Counted from the stretch's first letter, positions 25,826 to 35,262 are shown. The stretch: 64,000 nucleotides of DNA from Deltaproteobacteria bacterium (GCA_017302795.1 JAFLCB010000002.1:481967-545966); one strand, 5' to 3'. The notes: generated by a model from the sequence alone, not told the origin. Numbers and translations are program-made.

Positions 25826-26587
25826 ATGGCTCGCTTGAAAGCTCCGGCGCTTGTGTCGAATGTTTTTCCGGACCCGCGATCAGCCGGACCGGATGGTTTG
25901 GTCGCAATCGGTGGTGATCTTAAGGTCGCTACCCTTCTTGAAGCATACAGACTAGGAATCTTTCCGTGGCCGCAAGAAGGCTTACCTCTCCTTTGGTTTT
26001 CTCCTATCGAGCGCGGTATCATCGATCTCAGCAGCGAGACAGTAATACCCACTCGATTTGCGAAAAAACTGAAGAAGTGGCTGGGCGATCGGCGACTTGA
26101 AGTTCGCTTAAACACGGCGTTCGAAGACGTCATTTCCTATTGTCGAGAAGCAGTTCGAAACGGCCAAGATGGGACATGGATTCTTGATGAGGTCGAAACC
26201 GCTTACTGCGAACTCCATCGCCAAGGGCATGCACATTCAATTGAAACCTACCTCGATGGGAAGCTGGCCGGCGGTCTCTACGGCGTTTTCGTCAATGGGG
26301 TTTTCAGCGGTGAAAGCATGTTCCACCATGAAACAGATGCGGGCAAAGTGGCGGTGGTCGTAATTTTGGATGAACTGAGGCGCGCCGGACTTGAATTTAT
26401 CGATGTTCAGATGGTCACGCCGGTGGTTGCAATGTTTGGGGGACATCTAATTTCGCGAGAAGAATATCTGATGCGGCTTGAAATGGCGCAAAAGCAGTGG
26501 GACCGTAAAGTATGTCAATACGAGTGGGTGAGGGGAGCCGTGTCACTCTCGCATATCGCCTCCAAACTGAACGTGGGGACGTTTTAG
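25826..26587 (+). CDS. aat: Leucyl/phenylalanyl-tRNA--protein transferase
   Basis: Adds Leu or Phe to N-terminal Arg/Lys of proteins for N-end-rule degradation. 253 residues. The family signatures are FPDPRSAGPDGLVAIGGDL, LLEAYRLGIFPWP, PLLWFSP, and the core SIETYLDGKLAGGLYGV followed by GESMFHHETDAGKVA. The last ~25 residues are encoded in DNA shared with the next gene and exceed the usual C-terminus of the family (about 230 residues). The start is placed by homology at MARLK. Confidence 0.93.
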   Translation: MARLKAPALVSNVFPDPRSAGPDGLVAIGGDLKVATLLEAYRLGIFPWPQEGLPLLWFSPIERGIIDLSSETVIPTRFAKKLKKWLGDRRLEVRLNTAFEDVISYCREAVRNGQDGTWILDEVETAYCELHRQGHAHSIETYLDGKLAGGLYGVFVNGVFSGESMFHHETDAGKVAVVVILDELRRAGLEFIDVQMVTPVVAMFGGHLISREEYLMRLEMAQKQWDRKVCQYEWVRGAVSLSHIASKLNVGTF

Positions 26588-27027
26588 AAGAACGCACTCC
26601 GGAAAATCCGTTTGAGTTTGTTTTCGGATCGGGTCAAACCCTTCCGGCTATTGAAAATGTTATTCGGGGAAAAACTGAGGGCTTCACTGCCTCGCTAGGC
26701 GTCGCTGCGAAAGAAGCTTACGGCGAGTTTGATGATCAACTGGTGGCGACAGTTTCGATTGCCTCTTTTCCCAAGCCTGAAGAAGTCCAAGTGGGAATGA
26801 AGTTTACGACACTTGGACCCGGCGGAGAAGAACTGGCAGTTAGAGTTGTCGAGGTTCTTGAAGACCAAGTCACCGTCGATGGCAATCACCCGCTTGCCGG
26901 CGTCGACATAGAAATTGATTTAATAATCTTAGGTGTTGAGCCTGATGGGCAAAATGAGTCTGAAAAAGCCGGTTCAGATTCAGAATCTGGAAATGATTCT
27001 GATTCTGGCGGGCGAATCTTGCACTAA
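26512..27027 (+). CDS. FKBP-type peptidyl-prolyl isomerase, SlyD-like
   Basis: 171 residues. The FKBP half opens with VGEGSRVTLAYRLQTERG, and ENPFEFVFGSG introduces the insert-in-flap; LGVAAKEAYGEFDDQL matches the SlyD chaperone flap region, and NHPLAGVDIEIDLII closes the fold. Unlike E. coli SlyD, the C-terminal tail (about 148-171) is Ser/Asp/Glu-rich rather than His/Cys-rich, so nickel binding through the tail is unlikely. Its first 76 bases overlap the 3' end of aat in another frame. GGGA lies about 9 bases before the ATG. Confidence 0.88.
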   Translation: MSIRVGEGSRVTLAYRLQTERGDVLEERTPENPFEFVFGSGQTLPAIENVIRGKTEGFTASLGVAAKEAYGEFDDQLVATVSIASFPKPEEVQVGMKFTTLGPGGEELAVRVVEVLEDQVTVDGNHPLAGVDIEIDLIILGVEPDGQNESEKAGSDSESGNDSDSGGRILH

Positions 27028-27048
27028 TGAATGATAAGCGCAGCAGGT

Positions 27049-27663
27049 TCAGCGTAGAAGTTGTGAAAGTCGCGCAACAGCAATCGGTAAAATCGCAACC
27101 AGCGAAAACGAAACGATTGCCATCCACCAAAGGGGATCGAGCACTGTGGAATGCGCAAGTGCCATCCACTTAGCAGGAGTCATTCTATAGCTCGCGTGTT
27201 TAAAGCCGCGGGCTGCCGCGAAATCAAAATTTGCAGGATGTGAGTAGTCGCTGGACCGAGTCGTTACGTACCTATCAAGCGCGTCCGCGAGCCCGCTAGG
27301 AAGGTTGCGAAAAACGAGACCTAGTTCCCAAAGATCGTCACTTTTGTTGGAAGCATCGAGGCGCGCCACGGTTGCGAAAAATGCAAATCGTCCGCGCTCG
27401 GGAACCGCAAGTTCCAGCTTTATCATTTCACCTTCATCAAGAAATCTTGAGCGCGCCGTCGTTTCGCGAATTTCAACCATTGCTCCACTTGCCGAAATAT
27501 TTGCCAACCGCCCGTTTAAAATCGGACCATCTGTCGACTGGCCCTCTGCCAAGCGTACACGTCCGTCGTCCTCTGAGATGAGATTGTAGCGAGGCACTCG
27601 CGGATAGAGCGTATGGTCGTTGTACGGAGAAAAGGTTTTTACCGCATTAGACATGTAGTTCAA
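27049..27663 (-). CDS. PilZ-domain protein with C-terminal membrane helix
   Basis: 204 residues. The N-terminal half resembles PilZ: a YPRVPRYNLI switch segment (about 20-29) and RLANISASGAMVEI (about 52-65), matching the [DN]xSxxG motif that binds cyclic di-GMP, although the arginine motif is RxxR rather than RxxxR. A barrel-like WELGLVF follows. One or two hydrophobic helices lie at about 175-200. A role in cyclic di-GMP-dependent control at the membrane is inferred. An ATG three codons downstream (27654) is an alternative start. It converges on the isomerase gene. Confidence 0.75.
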   Translation of the reverse strand: MNYMSNAVKTFSPYNDHTLYPRVPRYNLISEDDGRVRLAEGQSTDGPILNGRLANISASGAMVEIRETTARSRFLDEGEMIKLELAVPERGRFAFFATVARLDASNKSDDLWELGLVFRNLPSGLADALDRYVTTRSSDYSHPANFDFAAARGFKHASYRMTPAKWMALAHSTVLDPLWWMAIVSFSLVAILPIAVARLSQLLR

Positions 27664-27717
27664 TCGGCATAAATCGAACTCAGATTAAGGGGCTAATGCT
27701 GAGGAGGTGCCCTCGTC

Positions 27718-28638
27718 TCAAAATGTGGCGGAATGATCTTTTGCAGCCTCTACATACCCGATGCGTTTTGCGCCAACATGTCGAAGTTCGCTCTGGGCAT
27801 AATCGCAATCGTGCCAACCGCCGGGCAGAAACAAAAGTAGTTCGTAATCATCGCCGCCATGAAGGGCGTGGCGGAGCGATGCCCCTTCGTGAACGGGGAT
27901 CGATGCTTCCTCTAAAACTGGAGTTACAAACGACGCTCGACACGCTCGAGATAAATCTGCCAATAGTCCGTCGCTGATGTCGATAGCACCACTAATTGGG
28001 CAGGGAGCCAAACGCGTCGCTACATCGAGTCTCGGTTTCGGTCGAAGATGCCTTTGTAGAAGTTCATCTGAAAGCGACGCGCGACGGCCCGCTTGAAGCT
28101 CCTCCAGAGCATAGGCCGCTCCCCCGAGTTTACCGGTTACGTAAATCTGATCTCCGGGCCGAATCGCTGACCGCGTCCAAAGTGAACTTGCGGGCCTGGC
28201 TTCACCAATCGCAGCGAAATCGATAATCAACGGCCCTCGCGTAGTTGAAAGGTCTCCACCCAAAATGGGACACTGAAACTCTAACGCGTGGGAAAGTGCG
28301 CCTTGATAAAAAATTTCAAGATTTGCTTTTTGCTCAGATTCTGTCCACGAGGAGGGTATCGCGATTGAAATTGTGCATCCTAGTGGCATCGCCGCCATGG
28401 CCGCCAGATCGCTCAGGACCCGGGCAAAGCCTTTGTAGGCAACGTCGTCGAACTTTGAAAAACGTAAGTCAAAGTGGGTCCCTTCGATAGTTAGGTCCGA
28501 GCAAAACGTTACGGGACGTCCTGAAACTTGAACGGCGGCGGCGTCGTCGCCGATTCCAATCATGGTCGAATATTGGTGAGACGATTTGCACCAGTCGCGA
28601 ATTTTCTCTACGAGATGAGTTTCTTGTAACAAGGTCAC
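27718..28638 (-). CDS. thiL: Thiamine-monophosphate kinase
   Basis: Phosphorylates thiamine monophosphate to thiamine diphosphate, the cofactor used by the E1 enzyme encoded at 5.4 kb. 306 residues with the ThiL/PurM-type signatures GIGDDAAAV (about 28-36), VLSDLAAMAAMP, CPILGGDLSTTRG, VTGKLGGAAYAL, DISDGLLADL and GGDDYELLL. The length is normal for the family. No thiamine-synthesis neighbours are present. It is divergent from pdxH, 88 bases away. Confidence 0.93.
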   Translation of the reverse strand: MTLLQETHLVEKIRDWCKSSHQYSTMIGIGDDAAAVQVSGRPVTFCSDLTIEGTHFDLRFSKFDDVAYKGFARVLSDLAAMAAMPLGCTISIAIPSSWTESEQKANLEIFYQGALSHALEFQCPILGGDLSTTRGPLIIDFAAIGEARPASSLWTRSAIRPGDQIYVTGKLGGAAYALEELQAGRRASLSDELLQRHLRPKPRLDVATRLAPCPISGAIDISDGLLADLSRACRASFVTPVLEEASIPVHEGASLRHALHGGDDYELLLFLPGGWHDCDYAQSELRHVGAKRIGYVEAAKDHSATF

Positions 28639-28726
28639 GTGCTTTCGCCTCGATCTTTACGACTTCATGTTGGCTTCTAGTTCAACTGGGCTTAAAACGG
28701 CCGTCAACAATTGACGAAAAAAACAA

Positions 28727-29386
28727 ATGAGAACAGAATCCCATTCTATGACGATCAGTACAATGTTGCCAATTCAAGAGGGTGAACTTCAACTTTCTAA
28801 GGATCCAGTCAAAGCAGTGCTTGGCTGGTTAGAGGACGCCCAAAAGGCGGGACTTCCGGAGCCAACCTCGATGACGTTAGCGACGTCGACCCACGATGGA
28901 TTCCCCTCTGCGCGGATCGTTCTTTTCAAGGGCTGCTCAGAGTCGCCGACTGGCCAAGAGGGTTTTGAGTTTTTCACAAATTATGACAGCCAGAAATCGA
29001 GGCAATTAACGGATAATCCGCGGGCTGCACTTGTTTTTCACTGGGTCGCGATGCGAAGGCAGATTCGTATCGAAGGACCAATTGAAAGGCTAAGTGCAGA
29101 AGAGTCGAATCGCTATTTTCAAAGTCGACCTCGTGACAGTCAAATTGGTGCATGGTCGTCGCCGCAGTCGAAGCCAATTCAGTCGCGAGAAGAGCTAAGT
29201 GCCTTGGTTGAAAAAAACCGATTGAGATTTGGAACTGACGCAGTTCCTTGTCCCCCATTTTGGGGCGGATGGCGGTTGGTTCCCAAGCGAATTGAGTTTT
29301 GGGAAGAGCGTCCATTCCGCCTTCATGAACGTCACGAATGCCTTTTTGAAAGAGGTTTGTGGACCTACAGGCGCCTAGCGCCCTAG
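28727..29386 (+). CDS. pdxH: Pyridoxamine/pyridoxine 5'-phosphate oxidase
   Basis: FMN-dependent oxidase that makes pyridoxal phosphate. 219 residues. Family features are PTSMTLATSTHDGFPSAR (about 46-63), IVLFKG, FFTNYDSQKSRQL (FMN phosphate contacts), VFHWVAMRRQIRIEG, SRPRDSQIGAWSSPQS and the C-terminal WGGWRLVPKRIEFWEE. The extreme C-terminus (LWTYRRLAP) matches the usual RLxP end. An ATG at 28748 is an alternative start. A hairpin-rich repeat follows the stop. Confidence 0.95.
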   Translation: MRTESHSMTISTMLPIQEGELQLSKDPVKAVLGWLEDAQKAGLPEPTSMTLATSTHDGFPSARIVLFKGCSESPTGQEGFEFFTNYDSQKSRQLTDNPRAALVFHWVAMRRQIRIEGPIERLSAEESNRYFQSRPRDSQIGAWSSPQSKPIQSREELSALVEKNRLRFGTDAVPCPPFWGGWRLVPKRIEFWEERPFRLHERHECLFERGLWTYRRLAP

Positions 29387-29415
29387 GGTTTCGCTTCGCT
29401 CTCCGGGCTACGCTG

Positions 29416-29494
29416 CTTTTCGCGCAGTGGCGCGAAAAGATTTAGCGTGTCGTTTTGTCGCAAGCAAAGCTTTCGATGCCACTGCATCGAAAGC
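29416..29494. repeat. Pair of REP-like hairpins in opposite orientation
   Basis: Hairpin 1 is CTTTTCGCGC-AGTG-GCGCGAAAAG (29416-29439) and hairpin 2 is GCTTTCGATGC-CACT-GCATCGAAAGC (29469-29494). Both have perfect 10-11 bp stems. Hairpin 2 read on the other strand has the same design as hairpin 1 (TTTCG stem end, AGTG loop). The two loops are reverse complements. Hairpin 2 is the unit found four times in the 1704-1956 array. The pair fills the gap between pdxH and the convergent HIT gene, ending just before the latter's stop. Confidence 0.85.
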
Positions 29495-29496
29495 GA

Positions 29497-29835
29497 TCAG
29501 CCTGGTGGCCAGGCCATCGGGCGGCCGCCGAGAATATGAAAATGCAGATGGTGAACACTTTGACCGCCGTGATCGTTTGTATTGGCGACAAGTCGGTAGC
29601 CATTCTTCGCTAAACCTAATTTTTCTGCGATCTCGCTAGCTTTCACCATCAAGTGCCCTAGCGTGACTGCATCCTGCGGAGTTATTTCGGCCATCGACCG
29701 AATTTCCTTTTTAGGAATCAGCAAGACGTGCACAGGCGCTTGCGGTTGGACGTCATGGAATGCCAAACATAGGTCATCTTCGTAGATGATCTTTGCGGGA
29801 ATTTCTTTATCGATAATTTTTTTGAATATGGTCAT
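29497..29835 (-). CDS. HIT-family (HinT-like) nucleotide-binding protein
   Basis: 112-residue histidine-triad hydrolase of the HinT branch, which cleaves nucleoside phosphoramidates. Signatures are [20 protein letters not shown] at the N-terminus, [19 protein letters not shown], and the triad [14 protein letters not shown] (about residues 92-105) carrying the catalytic middle His. The length is typical. It may be cotranscribed with the upstream 504-residue membrane protein (32-base gap). Confidence 0.92.
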   Translation of the reverse strand: MTIFKKIIDKEIPAKIIYEDDLCLAFHDVQPQAPVHVLLIPKKEIRSMAEITPQDAVTLGHLMVKASEIAEKLGLAKNGYRLVANTNDHGGQSVHHLHFHILGGRPMAWPPG

Positions 29836-29867
29836 CCAGCTAGTTTGAGAACTGAACAGAGAATTGT

Positions 29868-31382
29868 CTACCAGTTCTCGTGATTCGAGACGGATGCCAT
29901 GCGCCGAAGATTGCGGTGCAGCGAGTGGAGTCTCGGATCAGGCTTGTGATGTAACGACCTCGTCGCCGTTGAAAGTGACTCGAGATGTGCGACTTGTTCA
30001 GAGGCAATTGCCTTCATTTCAGGTAGCATGGAGGACGGCTGTTGCGAGGCCCAATCGATCCATACGTCGATCCGATGGAGTTCAACGTCAAGCGCTGCTT
30101 GCGTCAGTCGTTCAACGTCGGAGTTTAGTGAGTGAATGAAGTTTAAAACTTCGCGGCTTCTCGTATTGAAGTGGGATTTCTCGTTTTCTTGGTACCGAAG
30201 CGCTAATAGCTCGGCATCAATCCATGGCCTTTGATTCTGCCAAAAATCATAAAGAGAATCCGTTTGGCTTGGTTCGGCCGCGTGGCGAAGGGCCGCCTGG
30301 GTTCTTCGATCCGCTTCCAGTATGGCGTGTCTCGCGCGGTGGAGTTTTTCGAAAATCGCTAACATGCGGTCGATAAGATCGAGTTCAGTTAAAATTTTCG
30401 GATCGGGAAAGTTTTCGTCTTGCTGAACGTGTTTTAATCGCTCGGCTTCGCGTCGCCCCTTGATTGCCAGATGTTGAAATCTAATTCGGGATTGCTCGAC
30501 CTTGTTTGCAAGAGCAAGATCCGACTGAGTTTCGACAATGGTCTTCGAGAGTCTTTGCTTCTCGCTTCGAACCTCGTGAGCCCAAGTTTCTTTGCTGAAT
30601 CCGCGCGGTGATAGGTAAAGCGAAAAGCCAGCAATAACCAAACTCGCGACCCCAGTTAGAAAATAAAGTGAAATGGACTCCCAGTGGGGACCAGTCATTT
30701 GCCGAAAAAAGAAAAGCAACGAGCTAAACAAAAACCCACTAGCAATACCTGTCAGTGCGAGCTCAATTCGAAACTCATTGGTGCTGAGATAAGCCTGCGA
30801 ACCGGCAGCCAACATGAGGGCGCAGATTGGTGACAAGTTGTCGCGTCTCGAGGATAAAGGCATCAAGTAGGTTAATAGTAAACTTGCAGCTAAGAGCCCC
30901 AATGTGACTTCGAACGCGCCAAAGTGGATGGCCGTTGGATTGGATAGGACTGCCGCAACTCCAACTGATAAAATGATTCCGACTGCGGAGGCTAGCCAAC
31001 CCGTTAGTCCATGGTGGCGAGAAAGTATGATCCCAGAAGTGAGCACGGTGATCGCAAGTAAAAGTCCCTCGATCGCTCGATTGGACACGATGAAGTAACT
31101 CAGAAGACGAACGCGTTCTTGGTTTTGAGTTTTAGGGCCATAGTTAGCCCCAGCTTCAATGAGGCCATGAAGCGATACGGTGTCGACTTTTGTGAGGGCG
31201 GCGACGCCCGCGAGCAATGAAATGACAATTACTAACATCGGAGCGTACTTCACGGATCGCTGGCTGAGGCCCGACGGTCTGGGGGAAAAAGCGTAGAAAT
31301 CAAAGGCCGTGATTAGAACTGCGCCAATTAGTAGGACCGCAATTTGAAGACCTATTCCATATCCCGACGAGGAATTTAGCAT
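29868..31382 (-). CDS. Polytopic membrane protein with C-terminal coiled coil, unknown function
   Basis: 504 residues. The N-terminal half has about eight hydrophobic helices (about residues 10-265) in a 7TM-receptor-like layout. After the last helix ([12 protein letters not shown]) comes a long charged helical region (about 275-490) with heptad-like patterns, presumably a cytoplasmic coiled coil. No histidine kinase, GGDEF or methyl-accepting motif is visible. Its position downstream of cheA-cheW on the same strand (112-base gap) hints at a sensory role, but this is weak. Confidence 0.7.
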   Translation of the reverse strand: MLNSSSGYGIGLQIAVLLIGAVLITAFDFYAFSPRPSGLSQRSVKYAPMLVIVISLLAGVAALTKVDTVSLHGLIEAGANYGPKTQNQERVRLLSYFIVSNRAIEGLLLAITVLTSGIILSRHHGLTGWLASAVGIILSVGVAAVLSNPTAIHFGAFEVTLGLLAASLLLTYLMPLSSRRDNLSPICALMLAAGSQAYLSTNEFRIELALTGIASGFLFSSLLFFFRQMTGPHWESISLYFLTGVASLVIAGFSLYLSPRGFSKETWAHEVRSEKQRLSKTIVETQSDLALANKVEQSRIRFQHLAIKGRREAERLKHVQQDENFPDPKILTELDLIDRMLAIFEKLHRARHAILEADRRTQAALRHAAEPSQTDSLYDFWQNQRPWIDAELLALRYQENEKSHFNTRSREVLNFIHSLNSDVERLTQAALDVELHRIDVWIDWASQQPSSMLPEMKAIASEQVAHLESLSTATRSLHHKPDPRLHSLHRNLRRMASVSNHENW

Positions 31383-31494
31383 TCCATCATTGTCTTTGAT
31401 TTCTTCGAAAAGTGACGAAATTTTCGAGACCTTGGCGACACGGGATCAAGATAGGTCATTCTGGACGCGTTATCGTGTTTCGAGTTGATACGAC

Positions 31495-31956
31495 TTAAAG
31501 ATCGACTGCCATCGATTCATTTGAAATGATTTTGGGCAAACTAATAAAGGTCACGATTGTTTCATTGACCTTGCCGACACCCAGAAAATAGGCGCGGTCA
31601 CTGCCTTGCGCGACGCTAGGCCGCCGCTCAAGTTCACTGAGATTGGAAACGATTACCGAATGCACGCGATCAACGATCGCAGCTAGCGGACCAGCCTCAG
31701 TCTCGAAGACAAGTTGGCAAAGAGGTGATTGGCCGTTTCGAATACCCAGTCTTTCCCGCAAATCAATTACGCCGATGATCTCGCCACGTATATTGATGAC
31801 ACCTTTAAAGTAAGGGGCCATGTTTGGGATCGGCTTTGGGGTCTGATGCTCGATCACTTCTCGAACTTCGACAAGAGACGCAGCGAAAAGCTCATCCCCC
31901 ATCTGAAAAACAATAAACTTGTCAGATGAATCATCAAGATTCGCGGTGTTTGACAC
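31495..31956 (-). CDS. cheW: Chemotaxis coupling protein CheW
   Basis: Adaptor linking receptors to the CheA kinase at the inner membrane. 153 residues with the CheW SH3-like fold: FIVFQMGDELFAASLVEVRE near the start, the core PYFKGVINIRGEIIGVIDLRE (about 48-68), and AAIVDRVHSVI. The length is normal. It lies 17 bases downstream of cheA on the same strand. Confidence 0.93.
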   Translation of the reverse strand: MSNTANLDDSSDKFIVFQMGDELFAASLVEVREVIEHQTPKPIPNMAPYFKGVINIRGEIIGVIDLRERLGIRNGQSPLCQLVFETEAGPLAAIVDRVHSVIVSNLSELERRPSVAQGSDRAYFLGVGKVNETIVTFISLPKIISNESMAVDL

Positions 31957-31973
31957 GATTCATAGCCCCTTTG

Positions 31974-33719
31974 TTACTGCGATGTAAAATAGCGCCGAGC
32001 CATTTCAGATAGATTTAGGATAATGCAGGGTTCGCCGTCCGAAAGAATGGTTGTACCGCTGAAATAGGGAACTGGGCGAAGATGACCTAGTAGCGGTCGG
32101 ACAAATACTTGCTGCTGTCCAATTACTGAATCAACAGAAATTCCAAGTTGATCTTCGTGGTGCCGCACGATCATTGCCGGCCGCGGGCGGGCAATTGCCG
32201 ACTGGGAGACTGCTATCTCGCGAGTCGATTTAGGAACGAGCGCGCTTGTCAAAAAGGTTTCTATATCTGCTAGTGGTATAATTCGGTTGCGAAGATCAAA
32301 GACTTGTTCGTGATCACCATCGACGGAGCTTGGCGGAAAGTCTCGGAGGTCGATGACTTCCGCGATGTCGCGATTCGGTATTGCATAAAGTCCGCCCACG
32401 GACCGAATAACGATGGCGTCCACAATCGAAAGATTTGTGGGTAGAGAAATGTGTATGCGGGTCCCTTTGCCTACTTCACTTTGCACTTCCACTTGACCAG
32501 CCATTCGCTGCACCTCGGCCGCAACAACGTCCATTCCAACTCCGCGGCCACTAAGTTCAGTAACGGCTTCGGCTGTTGAAAGGCCAGGCATAAAAATCAG
32601 TTGTAGCTTTGCGCCAGGAGTTAGCTCTTGCCCTTGGTCAACAAGTCCACGCTGAACTGCTTTTTTGAAGACGATTTCGCCGTCAATACCTTTTCCGTCG
32701 TCTTCGAAAATTAAGCTAACCCCAGTACTCGTGTTCTCGGCAGTCAGTTTAACTTTGCCAGAGGGCGCTTTGCCCTTTTGCTTGCGCACGTCCATTGTTT
32801 CGATGCCATGGTCGATGGCGTTTCTTGCGATATGCACTAGTGGCTCGACCATGCTTTCGACAATTAGCTTGTCGAGAGTCACATCTTCACCATAGCGCTC
32901 GACGTGAACCTGTTTATTCAATTTTGATGCAGTATCTCTGACCATGCGTTCGATCTTCTGAAAGAGCCCTTCCACCGGGATCATTCTGATGGCGAGCGCT
33001 GCATCTTGCAGATCTTGCACGAGCTTGGAATTGAGGTCGATGATGGTTCGAGTCGCCTTCGAGTCTAACGTGCTTTCAACTGCCGATCGCGCAAGTATGG
33101 ATTGGTTGAGCGAAATTTCACCTACAAGCTGAATGAGTCTATCAAGTTTTAGGGCGCTTACGCGAAGAGTTTCGTCGACCTTAACTGATTCTTTCCGCTG
33201 TCCCGCATTCTCCTTTCCGCTGCTCGCGGCTTCATCGGTTTGCTGGTTTGCGGCACTCGTTGTGTCGTAGTTTGCCGTCGTCTGAGACGTCGCTGTCAGT
33301 AGATCCGATGGCAGATCGCCAACCAAAACTTTGAGTCCGGTTTCAATCGATTCGGACGATATTTCCTTCTCGGTTTCGGGATCGACCTTCAGCCGTTCAA
33401 TCCATCGTCGAATTTCCTGCTCAACTTCTAACAAGGTCGCGACAGTTTCTTCGAACGGAATCGTGGTTTTACCGTAGTTGTCGCGAATCCGGACTAGATA
33501 GTCCTCGATCAGATGAAGGCGATTATGAAGATTTTCGAACCCAGCTAGGCCAGCGCTTCCTTTTAGGTTGTGGGCGCATCGCATGAGGACCACAAAAGAA
33601 TCGCTTGTTGCTGTTGGCTTTAGATCAAAACAAAAACGTTCCCACTGTCCGAGGACGTCGTAGGCGTCTTCAATGAAGACACTCAGTGTTTCGGCATCGA
33701 TAGAATGACTTGCCACCAA
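31974..33719 (-). CDS. cheA: Chemotaxis histidine kinase CheA
   Basis: 581 residues, domains in order: P1 Hpt domain with RCAHNLKGSAGLAG (phosphoryl-accepting His 50), a linker with no clear P2 (about 130-190, Ser/Thr/Gln-rich), P3 dimerisation helix region ending near VEGLFQKIERMVRD, the P4 kinase domain with the N box VEPLVHIARNAIDHGIE and FEDDGKGID, and the P5 CheW-like domain (about 440-580). The short or missing P2 suggests a simpler response-regulator docking mode. cheA-cheW forms one operon, divergent from cheY and the rest of the cluster. Confidence 0.95.
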   Translation of the reverse strand: MVASHSIDAETLSVFIEDAYDVLGQWERFCFDLKPTATSDSFVVLMRCAHNLKGSAGLAGFENLHNRLHLIEDYLVRIRDNYGKTTIPFEETVATLLEVEQEIRRWIERLKVDPETEKEISSESIETGLKVLVGDLPSDLLTATSQTTANYDTTSAANQQTDEAASSGKENAGQRKESVKVDETLRVSALKLDRLIQLVGEISLNQSILARSAVESTLDSKATRTIIDLNSKLVQDLQDAALAIRMIPVEGLFQKIERMVRDTASKLNKQVHVERYGEDVTLDKLIVESMVEPLVHIARNAIDHGIETMDVRKQKGKAPSGKVKLTAENTSTGVSLIFEDDGKGIDGEIVFKKAVQRGLVDQGQELTPGAKLQLIFMPGLSTAEAVTELSGRGVGMDVVAAEVQRMAGQVEVQSEVGKGTRIHISLPTNLSIVDAIVIRSVGGLYAIPNRDIAEVIDLRDFPPSSVDGDHEQVFDLRNRIIPLADIETFLTSALVPKSTREIAVSQSAIARPRPAMIVRHHEDQLGISVDSVIGQQQVFVRPLLGHLRPVPYFSGTTILSDGEPCIILNLSEMARRYFTSQ

Positions 33720-33864
33720 GTTAGCTTATCAAATTGATGCACGAACTCTATGTGTTACAGGGTCCAATTCGGTAAGCTCGACCTAGAGCTGGGATTTACA
33801 TAAGCCATTTTTTTACGTTAAGATGTCGATAACCGTACTTAGCTCAAGAAAAAGGACAATTTAA

Positions 33865-34260
33865 ATGTCAATTGGATCAAAAGCTGTCCTCATCGTTGAC
33901 GACATGAGAATGACACGTATGAAGCTTCGTAAAATCTGTACGGAACTTGGCATCACGAAAATCGGCGAAGCAGTTGATGGAATGCAGGCACTCGAAATGA
34001 TGAGCACGGCAAAACCTGATTTACTTTTGTCGGACTGGAACATGCCTAATTTATCTGGCATCGAACTGATTCAAAAAATTCGCGACAATCCGGCGTTGTC
34101 GGATCTGCCAGTAATTTTCATCACTGCGGAAGCCGAAAAAAATTCAATCATTAAATCACTGCAATTTGGTGTGGCCGACTATATTTTAAAGCCATTCAAC
34201 GATGACAACGTGAAGGCAAAAATCTGTTCAGCACTTAACGTGGCTATTCCACAGAACTAA
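33865..34260 (+). CDS. cheY: CheY-like response regulator
   Basis: 131-residue stand-alone receiver domain. The acidic pocket is IVDDMRMT (Asp 12/13), the phosphorylation site is LLLSDWNMPN (Asp 57), Thr 87 is in FITAEAE and the conserved Lys 109 is in YILKPF. The DWNMPN context is like classical CheY that binds the flagellar switch. RBS AAAGGA precedes the ATG. It is first gene of the plus-strand chemotaxis unit; 9 bases separate it from the next gene. Confidence 0.93.
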   Translation: MSIGSKAVLIVDDMRMTRMKLRKICTELGITKIGEAVDGMQALEMMSTAKPDLLLSDWNMPNLSGIELIQKIRDNPALSDLPVIFITAEAEKNSIIKSLQFGVADYILKPFNDDNVKAKICSALNVAIPQN

Positions 34261-34269
34261 AGACGGAAT

Positions 34270-35115
34270 ATGAGCAGTGACGTAAACCAGTTTGGCAGCA
34301 AAACAGTTCAAGGTGTTCACTACATCAAGTTCCCTAGCCAGGTAACAGATGATGCAATTCCAAAACTCATCGAAGATTTTCGGCAGTGGGCAAAAATGGA
34401 AGTCCAAGTTCATATTTTGGACTTCGGACGATTGAACGACGCAAACGAGGATTTTTATCGCGCGATTCAGGGCTTTGAGGTTTTGCTTCGCCTGCGGAAT
34501 ATGAAAATGCTTTCGATCAACCTTTCTGACTCAGTCAATCAGGCGATCGAAGATCTGCGACTAGAGTCCACGTTTAATCGGCTTCAAGAAGCCGAGCGCG
34601 CTGCTCCGAAAAAGAAATGGATGACGCAGAGTGCGCTTAAAAAGATGTTGTTTAGACATCTTGTGCAGGCAGCGCACAAGTCAGTTGAGGTAACGCTTCA
34701 CTCGACTGTATCTTGCGATGAAAACTATCTGACCAAAGTTGAAGCAATTCCATATGACAAAGTAGATTTGATCTGTGTGATCTCGGCAAACAACGAGTTT
34801 TTGAAAGCTGACTTTCGCTTGCTTTCTTCGTTCACGGTCCTCGACCGTTTCGCGAAGACCATGTTGGGTAAAGAAGTGCAAGTAGACGACGAGATGCGCG
34901 AAAGTATGGCTTCAGAGCTATTGAACATGATCTACACCCAAGCAAAGTCCGGTCTGAACGACGCCGAAGAGTTCAACTTACCTGGCGGTATTCCAAAAGT
35001 TATTAAAAAGCCAGGCTTTGGTCAAATCAAGCGATCTGGATCTTCGAATATCACCCTAATGCCCATGGTGACGCCACTTGGTACTTTCGTGATCGAAGTG
35101 GACTTCGGAGTCTAG
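34270..35115 (+). CDS. STAS-CheX fusion protein
   Basis: 281 residues. The N-terminal ~100 residues look like a STAS/anti-sigma-antagonist-like domain (VQVHILDFGRLNDANEDFYRAI..., KMLSINLSDSVNQAIEDL). The C-terminal half (about 130-281) resembles CheX/CheC phosphatases: MASELLNMIYTQAKSGL carries the ExxN catalytic pair of that family, and FNLPGGIPKVIKKPG resembles the conserved strand after it. It would dephosphorylate the CheY encoded 9 bases upstream. The fusion is unusual, since CheX is normally a single ~150-residue domain. Confidence 0.7.
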   Translation: MSSDVNQFGSKTVQGVHYIKFPSQVTDDAIPKLIEDFRQWAKMEVQVHILDFGRLNDANEDFYRAIQGFEVLLRLRNMKMLSINLSDSVNQAIEDLRLESTFNRLQEAERAAPKKKWMTQSALKKMLFRHLVQAAHKSVEVTLHSTVSCDENYLTKVEAIPYDKVDLICVISANNEFLKADFRLLSSFTVLDRFAKTMLGKEVQVDDEMRESMASELLNMIYTQAKSGLNDAEEFNLPGGIPKVIKKPGFGQIKRSGSSNITLMPMVTPLGTFVIEVDFGV

Positions 35116-35262
35116 TCATCACCTCTCGAAGTTGGGTGCCCTTCCGGCCAATTGTCGAGGTAGACCTGGTAGGTTTTGCCTCGACCTATTAAGTGCGTCT
35201 CGGATTTGTCCGAAACATTCTATGTAGTTGACCGTGTCTTATCTCAATTGCGGGGAAGTACA

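Noticed and set aside
35116..35262. Imperfect inverted repeat between the STAS-CheX and MCP genes (CCTCTCGAAGTTGG with CCAATTGTCGAGG)
   Set aside because: It has mismatches and no T-run; it could be a weak attenuator, but the evidence is too thin to call.
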